Shown: positions 1-9,923 of the stretch, piece after piece
How positions within the stretch are numbered: the first letter of the stretch is position 1
Layout: the number at the start of each line of letters is the position of its first letter
Assembly (NCBI GenBank): GCA_963678675.1
Contig: OY783191.1
Span: 21,502,024-21,566,023 of the forward strand
Reading direction: 5' to 3'
Length of the DNA: 64,000 nucleotides
DNA from: Xiphydria camelus
Lineage: Eukaryota > Arthropoda > Insecta > Hymenoptera > Xiphydriidae
Program-made: the position numbers and the translations under genes
The notes under the pieces: generated by a model
Database searches by the model: none
What the model was told of the DNA's origin: nothing
Seen by the model: only the letters and a program-made list of their open reading frames with translations

Positions 1-30
<30 letters not shown>
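1..30. repeat. (TA)n microsatellite
   Basis: The window opens in an uninterrupted TA dinucleotide run that ends near base 30. It lies upstream of the acceptor of the first putative host exon, so it is probably intronic. Confidence 0.9.
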
Positions 31-32
<2 letters not shown>

Positions 33-130
33 AAATAAAAGAAATCTATAAAGTTAGTAGTTCTGAGTTAAATGTAGCATTATCATAAGCTATTCAATTT
101 CTGTTACAGCACACTTTAGGAATACTAACA

Positions 131-391
131 ATGGCATCGGCAATACGAGTGCAAGACATGGAGGTTATCGAACTACTCTCCGATGAAGAAGTACCAAAAG
201 CAAGTAAGCACAGAGGAAAAAAAGGAAGAAAAACATGCAACATAAATTGCATAAATTTCAAATGTCATTCTGGACTTGATATGAAAATGGCACCTTCCTT
301 TGCACGTGCTTTTTACGGCGTAAATTTAGTTACGAAAAAAGAACGACTCATATGCCAAAAATGCTTTGATGCTGCCATTGACCATCAAAAG
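131..391 (+). CDS. Putative host-gene first coding exon, Cys-rich (possible eggless/SETDB1-like N-terminus)
   Basis: The 87-codon coding part of an exon at 110-391. The acceptor (ttctgttacag, ending at 109) leaves 21 nt of 5'UTR before ATG 131, and the donor is AAAAG|GTAATC at 391/392, phase 0. The protein starts with an acidic patch (VIELLSDEE), then a basic stretch and two Cys clusters: CNINCINFKC near residue 35 and CQKC near residue 75, with FYGVNL between. It bears no resemblance to the transposases around it. From memory the pattern resembles the N-terminus of arthropod eggless/SETDB1 H3K9 methyltransferases; that identity is an inference. The next in-phase exon is at 60902, which would make the intron about 60.5 kb. 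Alternatively this is a fragment of an unrelated gene. Confidence 0.6.
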
Positions 392-712
392 GTAATCATA
401 AATCTGTTTTATCTTTGAGTCATCCTTAGTTGGCTCCTTGAAAAAATTAACTTGCCATATTAGCGAAGATACATTCGAATGTATCTTAACCTTCCGTTAG
501 TCACGCCTAAATTTTTGACACAAATGGTTGCGCCGGCCTCCTAGACTGTTTTATTAAATTGCGTATTATTTTTTAAAAATGTGTTTTTTTTTGTAGGAAT
601 TACAAAAAACATGCTATATTTAGATGTTTTAATACAAAGCAAGTGATAATCTTTATTAAGTTTTAAAAAAGAGCAGATTTTACATTTTTAAGCAACATAA
701 CATAAAACTGGC

Positions 713-1188
713 TTAGTTTGCTTTGATCGACTCAATAAATGCGTTCCTTGAATCTACAATGAGTTGAACCATTTCCTCATTTATGAAGTAGCTAAAAATG
801 TCAAAAACTTCTTTCAGAGATTCAGTTACTGAGGTACATCCGGGTAATCTTTTTATTGTTATCTTTCCTTGTTTGGACAGTTTTACGACTTGGTGGATAT
901 TTCTTCCATACCGATCCGTCTTTTCCTAAAAATACAATATAATAGAACTTTTAGTAAGGAATGTATTTTCAAATAAATACCTTTGAAGCATGATAAAAAT
1001 TCACTAGGCTCTGCTTGTTCCTCATCGCTAACTTCTTGTTCAGTATCCGTGTCATGATCTGAGATCTCTTCGTGATCAGACTCATCAGAATCGGTTTGGT
1101 CATCGTAAACATCTGCTTCACTTTGCTCATCTAACACGTCTTCCATTAACTGCCTAAGACAGGCTTCTCCTTGCACAAACGTGTCCAT
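713..1188 (-). pseudogene. piggyBac-like transposase, N-terminal part only
   Basis: Exon 1 (1188-981) encodes the acidic N-terminus typical of piggyBac transposases (many D/E/S residues), ending CFKG. A 55-bp GT-AG intron (980-926) joins in phase to exon 2 (925-713), which reads KDGSVWKKYPPS and, after a frameshift, LPGCTSVTESLKEVFD and FINEEMVQLIV. These are the hallmarks of the start of the DDE_Tnp_1_7 domain. The reading ends at a TAA at 713-715, long before the catalytic aspartates. An AATAAA lies about 60 bp downstream. A TTAA at 486-489 is followed by CCTTCCGTTAGTCACGC, a plausible piggyBac end. No matching end was found on the other side, although a TTAA occurs at 1293. Probably an internally deleted copy. 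Confidence 0.75.
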
Positions 1189-1610
1189 ATTTGTTAAAAT
1201 CCGCTTTCAAAACACACGTAAATAATATGTCACCAATAGTCGCCCTTACACCCACGACCTTACTTCCAGGACGCTCGCCTACATACTACCGCTTAAAGAA
1301 TATTAATGTTTCTCGAGCGTTATACTAAAAATAGTGAGAAATGCTTGAAAATGATTGCATTCGTTAGATTGAAGTAACAAAAAAAATTCACTTAAATTTT
1401 CAAGTCTTTTAAGAAGCTCGTTGCAAAGATTTTTGAATAACGAAATAACATGTGTTTTTATGGGTTATAACCAACAAACCGCGATATTTCTGAGAAAAAT
1501 AGTGAAAAAATTCTGAAATTTTTCGAACAGCAAGTTTAATGAACTAAGGGCCAGTTTTACCAAAGCCAAGTTATACCTAGAATAAGTATACCGAGGATAA
1601 ATTTATACTC

Positions 1611-1689
1611 TCTCTCTCTCTCTCGCTCTCGCTTTCGCTCTCTCTCTCTCTCTCTCTCGCTCTCGCTCTCGCTCTCTCTCTCTCTCTCA
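1611..1689. repeat. (TC)n / CTCGCTC microsatellite
   Basis: Low-complexity pyrimidine tract with interspersed CG dinucleotides. An open frame across it (RERERAR repeats) is an artefact of the repeat. Confidence 0.9.
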
Positions 1690-2929
1690 GAATGTTATTT
1701 ATAAAGATTACAAAGCTAAATAATTGTATAAAAGAAATTATGTTTAGGGAAACCTGTTGTACCTTGGACATCGTTGTACTTCGGACTATTTAATTTTTAT
1801 TTTTACGGATTAATTCTTGGAAAATTTCAAAGCTGTCTCTGGCATTTTCACTTACAATTTTGGAAAAGAAAGCAACTTGTATTAAGCTTGTACTGATAAA
1901 TCTTTTAATTACTACCGTATGTCCGAGCCCATACCGCTCAAGCGCCGATACCTATGGCCGATACCTTGAAAGGGTCTCGCCGTATTTCCATATGAAAAAT
2001 GCCCCGGCACTAATTAACTTTGTTAAACCTTTTATTTATTGCTTTTTATCCAAAATACCTCCACAACAAATTTCAGACCGCTAACTTCACGTACAAGGGA
2101 AATAGGGGGTTAACAACAATTAACGTTACTATTTTTTTTCTCTGGAACTATAAAAGATATCAAAGTCGTTCAAAAACTAAATTGTAGGATTTCGTGAGTA
2201 GTATATTATATATTTTTTCGACGGCATAAAAGCACTGTTTAAAGGTGTAAATTTAAAAAAATAGTTTTTGCAATGGAAAATTTATAACAATTGCTGGAGA
2301 TACACCAACCAAAAAAATCATATAGAATCATCAATTAGTGAGCTGTTATATAAAAAAATTGAGAAACCTTTAACGCGTTCAGCCGGCGTAGCGCGGTACT
2401 CAGTGCCAGCGTAAACGTGTTAATTCATATTATATTATGTATATTTATTTATTAATTAATTATGTATGCACAATATCTATATTGTTTTATAATATACATA
2501 ATATACAATAATGTGTACAAAAAACAAATAATTCGTATAATTTACATAATCTTTGTAAATGAGTTGGTTACATCAAATATAGTGGTAAATATTTCGGCAG
2601 GGCTAACGATTTTAGATTTTTTAGATTTAGCGGATACGTGACTAATAATAAATTACAGCAGCTATATGCGAACTGCATCCTGCTGTCCTACTGCCGTTAG
2701 CACAATCAAAAGTAGTGTACTTTAGTATTTACATCCTTGTAACCTTTCACGTTTGGCTATTGCTGGGATTTTTTCTTCACACATTTAGGATAAAAATATT
2801 CCATAGGTAACGAAAATATAGCCAAACAACCTTGTTCCGTCGCACAATAAACGGACTTCTACATGTCGGTTTTTACCACTCGATATCGCGATCTATGTAC
2901 CTCTCTAATCTAGAGTCAATCTCGCCATC

Positions 2930-3060
2930 AGTCACAACGGTGAGGCGGTATGTTTCCGTGAATCTAGGATACTAATGAGCTTGTAGCCCCGCGCCTTTCC
3001 CGAAAAGTCTAATTAACGAATGTCTTTCGCAGTACACACTCTAATAGATAGGTACCGCTA
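2930..3060 (+). repeat. Short interspersed repeat family, copy 1
   Basis: About 130 bp related to four other copies in the window (11166-11300, 13988-14090 inverted, 14690-14850, 16435-16575). Shared landmarks are CTAATGAGC, a CCTTTCCCGGAAGG-like core, an AATTAC.GGAC block and an end near AATAAAYACCGCTAT. It sits immediately before the surviving transposase coding sequence, where the transposase N-terminus should be. Confidence 0.65.
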
Positions 3061-3125
3061 TATTTCGAATGCTAAGTCAGCTTGTAAAGGGGAGAAATGA
3101 CTTTTTGATATTGGTAAATCTACAT

Positions 3126-4630
3126 TGGCATTAATATTTGATGGAACATATGTTAGACATGAAAAAAGTCGAAATAATGCTTATCAACGAAAATCTTATT
3201 CCGGACAAAAAAAAGTTCCACTGTGTAAACCTTTCACCATCTGCACAACAAAAATGGCTATACAGGGTGATTCGAAATGGGCGCACTTCCTCTCGTAGAG
3301 AGATTCTTCGCAAAAAACTGAACCGAAAGTTCCTGTACAAAATTTTTGTGCTCCGCACAAATTTGGTGAATTTTTTTACGACTCAGGTGGTGCTTTTCGA
3401 ATATTAGGGTGCCTTCCGCCGCTCCGATGATTGATTTCAAAATTCTAGGCTGCAGAGGAGGCACGCTGGAATAACTACTGCGAGTTTCGCTGCCGTCTAA
3501 AATCTTGTCCCTTGAATCTGACTTTGGATTGGATATTTTCGAACTGGATTATCTTGTAAACTAGGCGGAGCACAACAATTTTGTACAGGAACTTTCGGTT
3601 CAGTTGTTTGCGAAGAATCTCTCTACGAGAGGAAGTGCGCCCATTTCGAATCACCCTGTATAGTTAATATAGCAGGACCATTCAACGGTACAATGAATGA
3701 TGCCTCTATAATGAAAACCTTTTTAGAAAATGGATTAAAGTCTCTTTTGCAACGTGGTTATTTCTGCTTTGTTGATCGAGGTTTTCGTGATGCTGTAGAG
3801 AATATGGAAAATCTAGGATATAAGGTTTTTATGCCCGCTCTTAAGGGTAATCTCTCGTGCACAATTAACAACTGAAGAAGAAAATTTTTCGCGGTGGGTT
3901 ACCAAGGTAAGGTAGGTCGTCGAGGCTGTTCATGGAGCCATAGGCCAAAAATTTCGATTATTACATAACAAAGTAGACAACAAGTTATTGCCTGTAGTAA
4001 AATCTTTATGCCGAATTGCTGGATTTTTAAACAATACTTTTGGAAAAAGGATTAATTCTGATCGGGAATTTGCCGACGAAATACTTAATTATATGAAAGA
4101 GCGTACAGTCCAGCAAAATACTTTGCAAACAGTGGTTGAAACGCAAAGTTTAAATCGCCGTAAAAAACCGTTCATAAAACTCTCTTCAACATGCCTAATA
4201 GATTTTCCGGAATTTACTGAAGACGATCTCAAGATACTATTTACAGGCACATATCAAATGTCACAAGCAATATGTTATCTCGCGGAAATAATGGATGACG
4301 AGAACACTTTAAATGTCGAATATTTAATGGACTCTGAAAATATTATCAAAATTAAAGTTCGTTCACGCCATATAAATAGTAAAATGTACCAGTGCTACAT
4401 TGAATATCGGCACAAACGTGAATAGCTACAAGGGTATCCTAAGATACACTTGTGACTGTGCTAATGGCAGTAGGACTGTAGGGTGCTGTTCGCATGTAGC
4501 TGCCATAATTTATTATTTGTCACACAGCCGCTATAAGTCTAAAATCGTTAGACCAGCCGAAATATTGACAAATATATTTGACGTAACCACATTATGTACC
4601 ACCGTTGAGGAGAATAGTGATGATGACTAA
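3126..4630 (+). pseudogene. DDE_Tnp_4-type transposase with SWIM-like zinc motif, interrupted
   Basis: The reading resumes across several breaks. FDGTYVRHEKSRNNAYQRKS (first Asp) is followed by CKPFTICTT; the 400-bp MITE at 3261-3660 then interrupts; then AGPFNGTMNDASIM, VDRGFRDAVENM (second Asp) and MPALKG. A frameshift leads to VEAVHGAIGQKFRLL (Glu) near 3925, and 3988-4425 covers LLDFPEF-type and LFTGTYQMSQA motifs. A last frameshift leads to CDCANGSRTVGCCSHVAA, a CxC...CxH SWIM-type zinc motif, and a stop at 4628-4630. All three catalytic acidic residues are present but the frame is broken at least three times and the N-terminus is missing. In insects such proteins are transposases; this copy cannot make an intact one. 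Confidence 0.8.
3261..3660. mobile_element. 400-bp foldback MITE inserted in the transposase
   Basis: Perfectly mirrored ends TACAGGGTGATTCGAAATGG at 3261 and its reverse complement to 3660, with arms of about 110 bp, flanked by TA on both sides (3259-3260, 3661-3662). Tc1/mariner-type target choice. It splits the DDE_4 transposase between CKPFTICTT and AGPFNGT. Confidence 0.9.
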
Positions 4631-4644
4631 AGTCATGAACAGGG

Positions 4645-4790
4645 TCTGTTAATAGTAGGACAGTAGGATGCAGTTTGCATATAGCTGCTATAATTTATTA
4701 TTAGTCACGTACCCGCTAAATGTAAAAAATCTAAAATCGTTAGACCTGCCGAAATATTTACTACTATATTTGATGTAACCAACTCATCTA
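4645..4790 (+). repeat. Duplicate of the transposase 3' end within the right TIR
   Basis: This stretch repeats 4468-4610, the coding region for the SWIM motif and the C-terminus, in degraded form (GCAGTTTGCATATAGCTGC against GCTGTTCGCATGTAGCTGC). An inverted copy lies in the left TIR around 2560-2690. The TIRs therefore contain transposase-derived sequence. Confidence 0.7.
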
Positions 4791-5409
4791 CCAAGATTAT
4801 GTAAATCATACGAATTATTGTTTTTTGTACACATTATTGTATATTATGTATATTATAAAACAATATAGATATTGTGCATACATAATTAATAAATAAATAT
4901 ACATAATATAATATGAATTAACACGTTCACGCTGGCACTGAGTACCGCGCTGCGCCGGCGTGAACGCGTTAAAGGTTTTTCAATTTTTTAACTGTCTTCC
5001 ACCAAATTAAACTATTTGACAATTTTTTTATATAACAGCTCACTAATTGATGATTCTATATGATTTTTTTGGTTGGTGTATCTCCAGCAATTGTTACAAA
5101 TTTTCCATTGCAAAAACTATTTTTTAAAATTTACACCTTTAAACAGTGCTTTTATGCCGTCGAAAAAATATATAATATACTACTCACGAATACCTACAAT
5201 TTAGTTTTTGAACGACTTTGATATCTTTTATAGTTCCAGAGAAAAAAAATAGTAACGTTAATTGTTGTTAACCCCCTATTTCCCTTGTACGTGAAGTTAG
5301 CGGTCTGAAATTTGTTGTGGAGGTATTTTGGATAAAAAGCAATAAATAAAAGGTTTAACGAAGTTAATTAGTGCCGGGGCATTTTTCATATGGAAATACG
5401 GCGAGACCC

Positions 5410-5703
5410 TTTGACTTCGGCAGTGTTTGCCGACGGTCGAGAATTTGACAGTTAGAGTTGGCTTGAGAAGAGTGCGCTGTGTGTGCTGCGTGAGAGCGGA
5501 AAGTGTCAAACGTCTGATTTCCCGATAGCTGTCAATTCGGGAGATCGAAGTGTTTCATCTGTTATTCAATACTTCGATCTCTCGAATTGACAGCTATCGA
5601 GAATTCAGACATTTTACACTTTTCGCTCTCAGGCAACACACTCTTCTAAAGCCAACTTTAACTATCAAAGAATCGACCGTCGGCAAACACTGCTGAAGTC
5701 AAA
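5410..5703. mobile_element. Foldback MITE (TTTGACTTC ends) inside right TIR
   Basis: Ends TTTGACTTCGGCAGTGTTTG at 5410 and GTCAAA at 5703 pair over about 130 bp. The left TIR of the host element (around 1970) runs uninterrupted across the equivalent position, so this insertion is younger than the host element. A solo arm of the same family is at 63306-63500. Confidence 0.85.
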
Positions 5704-5777
5704 TTTCAAGTTATCGGCCATGGGTATCGGCGCTTGAGTGGTTTGGGCTCGGACATACGGTATAGCCTATTTTAAGG

Positions 5778-6500
5778 AATAGGGAACTTGTATACAATTT
5801 TATTTGTATGAAACACAGCAAACAAAATAGTTAAAGTTATTCAAAACACAGTACCAATAGTAAAAACTTGATAAAAGAACTTCTACTCCAAAAACATTAC
5901 TTTAAAAGTAGCATGGCCACGTCTCCCCAGTGAAACTCCGCGTTGTGGGCGGCACTATCGTGACGTCACTAGCCGCTAACGGTTTGCCTGCGCTAGATAT
6001 CTAGGGTTAAATATCTCGAAAACTATTGAGAAGTTATCGAGACACACTGCGGAAAAAATTTAGAGAATTTCAAGACGAAACGATTGGTTTTTATCTCATT
6101 TTGTTACGATGAATAGTTCTCGAGATATCGCACTTTGTACATAAATTTTATGTACAAAATGCGATATCTCGAGAACTGTTCATCGTAACAAAATGAGATA
6201 AAAACTGTTTCGTCTTGAAATTCTCTAAATTTTTTCCGCAGTATGTCTCGATAACTTCTCAATAGTTTTCAAGATATTTAACCCTAGATATCTAGCGCAG
6301 GCAAACCGTTAGCGGCTAGTGACGTCACGGCGCGGCGTGCCGCTCGACCGGCTGTTTCAAGTCGGTGGAGTTTATCGCAAACTTTATTAATCTTTTACGG
6401 CTTAATTTCGCGTCAGAAAAAAAAATAAAAAAACGTCCCAAATTTTTTTGCGTGCTCAATCCATTTATGATGTTAAAAAAATATGTGCAAGTTCCCTATT
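5778..6500. mobile_element. Palindromic element with AATAGGGAACTTG ends
   Basis: AATAGGGAACTTG at 5778-5790 and CAAGTTCCCTATT at 6488-6500 bound a core palindrome at 5959-6329 (centre about 6144). The core arms match almost base for base, from CGTGACGTCACTAGCCGC inward to ATTTTATGTACAAAATGCG. The target duplication is not clear. No coding potential seen. Confidence 0.65.
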
Positions 6501-6657
6501 AATGATGAGTGAGGTACAACGCTGTCCAAGGTATAACAGGTTCCCCTACATATATTCTGATGAAACTTGGTTAAATCAATCAATTATTGTTGTTATTATT
6601 ATGATTGATAAAGATAAACGTGTCATAAGCAAAATGATACATGAAAAATTGTAACTA
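6499..6657 (+). pseudogene. Short DDE_3-like transposase fragment
   Basis: A run of about 35 codons includes PYIYSDETWLNQ, which resembles the YxDETW motif around the first catalytic Asp of IS630/Tc1-type DDE_3 transposases. The rest of the protein is not found on either side and no ends can be assigned. The match is short, so it could be chance. Confidence 0.35.
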
Positions 6658-6786
6658 AAATATTAGGGTCAGTAGATAAAATTTTCATCATGATAGCTAT
6701 TAGCTGAGAGGGTAGTATGCACACTGTGGGGGGTATGTATTTTCAAATTATGAAAAATTATGTCCAAAAGAATGTAACCCCCAACA

Positions 6787-8610
6787 AAAGGGCATAGCCG
6801 GGTTTCTATGTGAGATCTGCCCCAGAGCCGATTTAAATTTTTAATCAACTTTTCAAAAGTACTCGGCCTAAGTATATTTTCGCCACAGTTTCGGACCATT
6901 ATCCGCCATATTGAATTCGTAATGGTGGATTTTGCAATGTTCGTTTTTTGGTTTTTTAACCAAAACTAATCATCAGAAAAATCTGAAAAAATTCACAGTA
7001 TTTTTCATCATCATGATACACATTCTGAATTTCTTTGCAATTTTTCCGAATCAAAATTCGCGGAAAAAAAAATTGCGCAAATTTTTGCACGTTATTTTTT
7101 TGGGTTCCCATCGCGACGCCAACCCAAATTTTTCACCAATGCATAGCCCATTCCGAAATACACTTTATAGAATTTTTGCAGATTTTTGCAAGGGGTGCGC
7201 GGGGGTTAAAATAATCGAAAAATCCCTCATAATGAGTATTTCCGTCTATTTTACTCGCGGAGTACAATTATAAAAATATTTAACTCGTAAAAATTATGTT
7301 TTTCGGGAGTTTCAGTTAATTCAAAACCAATCACGCGGCTTTGCAACATTTTTCGCAAAAATTCTTGCGAATAACTACACAGTCACACGAAGAAAAAGTG
7401 GGGTATACATTTGATGCGATATATGTTATCCGTAGTAATTTCGCCTCCTAATCACGAATCCGGTGTTAAAATTTGGCTATCACGTCACATTTTTTTTTAA
7501 TCTCAAAAAACCAGCCAGAGATCATGATTTTCAAAAAGTTAATGGACTTAAACCAAATTCGGTATAAGGGGGTTTTTAGGTCGTTGATCACGAATCTGAA
7601 GTCGGATTTCAAAAATTCAAGATGGCGGATCCAATATGGCGAACGAGATTTTCGAAAATTTTAATTTTTGTAAATATAACCATATTCGTCATCAGCGACC
7701 GAAAAAACCCCCAGTATACCAAAGGTATGAATTCGTCGATTTTCGAAAATCTCGTCCCCTATATTGGATCCGCCATCTTTAATTTTTGAAATCCGACATC
7801 AGATTCGTGATCAGTGACCCAAAAAATCTCCTTATACCGAATTTGGTTTAAGTCCATTAACTTTTTGAAAATCATGATCTCTGGCTGGTTTTTTTGGGAT
7901 TAAAAAAAAATGTGATGTGATAGCCAAATTTTTACACCGGATTCGTGATTTAGGAGGCGAAATTACTACGGATAACATATATCGCATCAAATGTATACCC
8001 CACTTTTTTTTCGTCTGACTGTGTAGTTTTCGCAAGAATTTTTGCGAAAAATTTTGCAGCCGCGTGATTGATTTTAAATTAACTAAAACTCCCGAAAAAT
8101 ATCATTTTTACGAGTAAAATATTTTTATAATTGTACTCCGCGAGTAAAATAGACGGAAATATTCATTATGAGGAATTTTTCCATTATTTTAACCCTTGCG
8201 CACCCCTTGACAAAATCTGCAAAAATTCTATAAAGTGTATTTCGGAATGGGCTATGCATTGGTGAAAAATTTTGGTTGGCGTCGCGATCGGAACCCAAAA
8301 AAAATAGCGTGCAAAAACTTTCGCAATTTTTTTTTCTGCAAATTTCGATTCGGAAAGATTGCAAAAAAATTCAGAATGTGTATTATGATGATGAAAAACA
8401 CTGAATTTTTTCAGATTTTTCTGATGATTAGTTTTGGTTAAAAAGCCAAAAAACGAAAATTGCAAGATCCGCCATTACGAATCCAACATGGTGGATAATG
8501 GTCCGAAACTTTGGCAAAAATATACGTAGGCCGAGTACTTTTGAAAAGTTGATTAGAAATTTAAATCGGCTCTGGGGCAGATCTCACATGGAAATCCGGC
8601 TATGCCCTTT
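6787..8610. repeat. 1.8-kb palindrome (foldback element)
   Basis: AAAGGGCATAGCC at 6787 mirrors GGCTATGCCCTTT ending at 8610. The two arms of about 900 bp pair almost continuously around a centre near 7698, with a spacer of at most a few dozen bases. Several open frames on both strands are mirror images of each other and have no recognisable product. No transposase motif was seen, so this is probably a non-autonomous foldback element. Confidence 0.9.
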
Positions 8611-8744
8611 GCCCACAAAAGTTGGAATCAGTAAAATTCTACAAAAGGATGTGCTTTGAAAAATTTTTCATTGCAAAAAAGTATTGATGTCAGAAAATAT
8701 AGCACCATATCCTTACCGATATAAAAATAATTTTAACTGCATCT

Positions 8745-9089
8745 GTTGCTTCATCTTACGTACAGGAATATTATTGTTTGTAAACCCAAAGTGGAAGTGA
8801 CTATATATCGGAGCTCGCGTGGACCAATGTTCAAAATGGTACTTGTCGGCTCCGTGCTTGAAGATTCTATTATTTAGAGAGAATCTCAATTAATATAAAT
8901 TAAGTTTTTTCTGTAAGTTTTCTGTGTAATCAATATAAATATTGTAACCAAAATTTACATTCAGCACCATTTTTTTTTCATGAAATCGTCATACAGATTT
9001 TAATTATTATAAGAGATCTGGATTTTGCAGCAATTACTTTCTAAACCTGCCATAATTGTTGCTCAGTACACATGAAAAAGGAAGAATAC
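8745..9089 (+). repeat. Dispersed repeat, copy 1 (keeps empty site of the Sola-like element)
   Basis: About 345 bp that recurs inverted at 29066-29345 plus 22545-22606. The junction CCTGCCATAATTGTTGCTCAG here is uninterrupted. In the second copy the same place is split by the 6.5-kb element at 22607-29064, with AATT on each side. This copy is itself cut at 9090 by the next element. Confidence 0.8.
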
Positions 9090-9501
9090 TATAGGTTTGT
9101 TCCTGCAGAGAATCCGTGACTAATCCCTGACAGTTGGTGATTTGTACGTAGTGCGCATGTGCGGACTTTGACTAGTCAGGGATTTCTGTTGGAACACCGA
9201 ACGCACTGTACTCTAGTGGTGACGACAGTAATTAATTTTAGAAGAGAGCAAACCTAACCTTTTTAATTTTCGACTAAGGTTATTGTTATTTTTTTTTATA
9301 TACTACTAGTAGTGTAATAAAAATATGGATGAAAACTCAGGTACAAACAATAGAAAGGTAATACGGTTTGGCGAACAAGGGTTGCAAACGTACAGTTAGT
9401 TAAGTAAGAGCGTGTATGGCATTATTCATAAAGAAATTATTCAACAATGTTTTTTTCCACGTACATACGTTTGACATGTTCCAAGGCAATGCGCAATTAT
9501 G

Positions 9502-9630
9502 TTAATAATGAGTCCAATCACCACCATCGACAATCACTTGGCATCCCCGAGGCATAGTATCCACCCATTTTTCGACGTATTCGCGGGGAAGTGCCTTCCA
9601 AACGCGTCGAATTTCTCAGGATAGCTACTT
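9502..9630 (-). pseudogene. IS630/Tc1-like transposase C-terminus (left arm)
   Basis: Reads VWKALPREYVEKWVDTMPRG then QVIVDGGDWTHY and a stop at 9502-9504. This resembles the C-terminal end of DDE_3 (IS630-type) transposases. Only the last 40 or so codons survive. Confidence 0.65.
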
Positions 9631-9689
9631 CACAGTGAACACGTTTTCATAAACAAGCAGAAGCTTCGACGAAAACGTGTCTTCACTGT

Positions 9690-9819
9690 GAAGCAGCTAT
9701 TCCGAGAAATTCGACACATTTGAAAGGCACTTCCCCGTAAATACGCCGAAAATTTGATGGATAGTATGCCTCGGAGATGCCAAGCAATAATCGATGGTGG
9801 TGATTGAACTCATTATTAA
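9690..9819 (+). pseudogene. IS630/Tc1-like transposase C-terminus (right arm)
   Basis: Mirror copy: KALPRKYAENLMDSMPRRC then QAIIDGGD, an in-frame TGA where the other arm has TGG (Trp), then THY and the same terminal stop. More decayed than the left-arm copy. Confidence 0.6.
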
Positions 9820-9923
9820 CCAAATTGTGCATTGCCTTGGACCATATCAAACGTATGTATGTTGAAAGAAACACATTGTTGAATAATGTCTTCATGAATA
9901 ATGTCGTACACGCTCTTACTTAA

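Larger units (their letters stand above)
1915..5760. mobile_element. Long-TIR DNA transposon with CCGTATGTCC ends
   Basis: The ends are CCGTATGTCC (1915) and its reverse complement (to 5760), each flanked by TA (1913-1914, 5761-5762), consistent with a TA target duplication. The inverted arms are unusually long: about 1915-2690 on the left and 4645-5760 on the right. They pair nearly throughout, including the AT-rich part around 2440-2600 / 4770-4920. The right arm is lengthened by a 294-bp MITE at 5410-5703. The interior carries a transposase relic (3126-4630), itself split by another MITE. The 315-341-bp foldbacks at 14173-14487 and 54231-54571 share the same terminal sequence. Confidence 0.85.
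9402..9920. repeat. Palindrome of two inverted IS630-like transposase 3' ends
   Basis: Arms of about 255 bp (9402-9655 and 9667-9920) mirror each other around 9660. Each arm encodes the same transposase C-terminus, reading outward from the centre: on the minus strand in the left arm and on the plus strand in the right arm. Confidence 0.85.

Noticed and set aside
1293..1296. TTAA as the right end of the first piggyBac copy
   Set aside because: The adjacent sequence does not mirror CCTTCCGTTAGTC at the left end, so the boundary is unsupported.
1577..1771. Open frame rich in RERERAR
   Set aside because: It is the translation of the (TC)n microsatellite and has no start context or conserved motif.
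3131..3464. Overlapping open frames on both strands over the 400-bp MITE
   Set aside because: They run through the MITE ends and mirror each other; the real coding sequence here is the interrupted transposase on the + strand.
6932..8465. Several 60-110-codon open frames within the palindrome
   Set aside because: They are mirror images across the two arms, on both strands, with no recognisable motif; an effect of the palindrome rather than genes.
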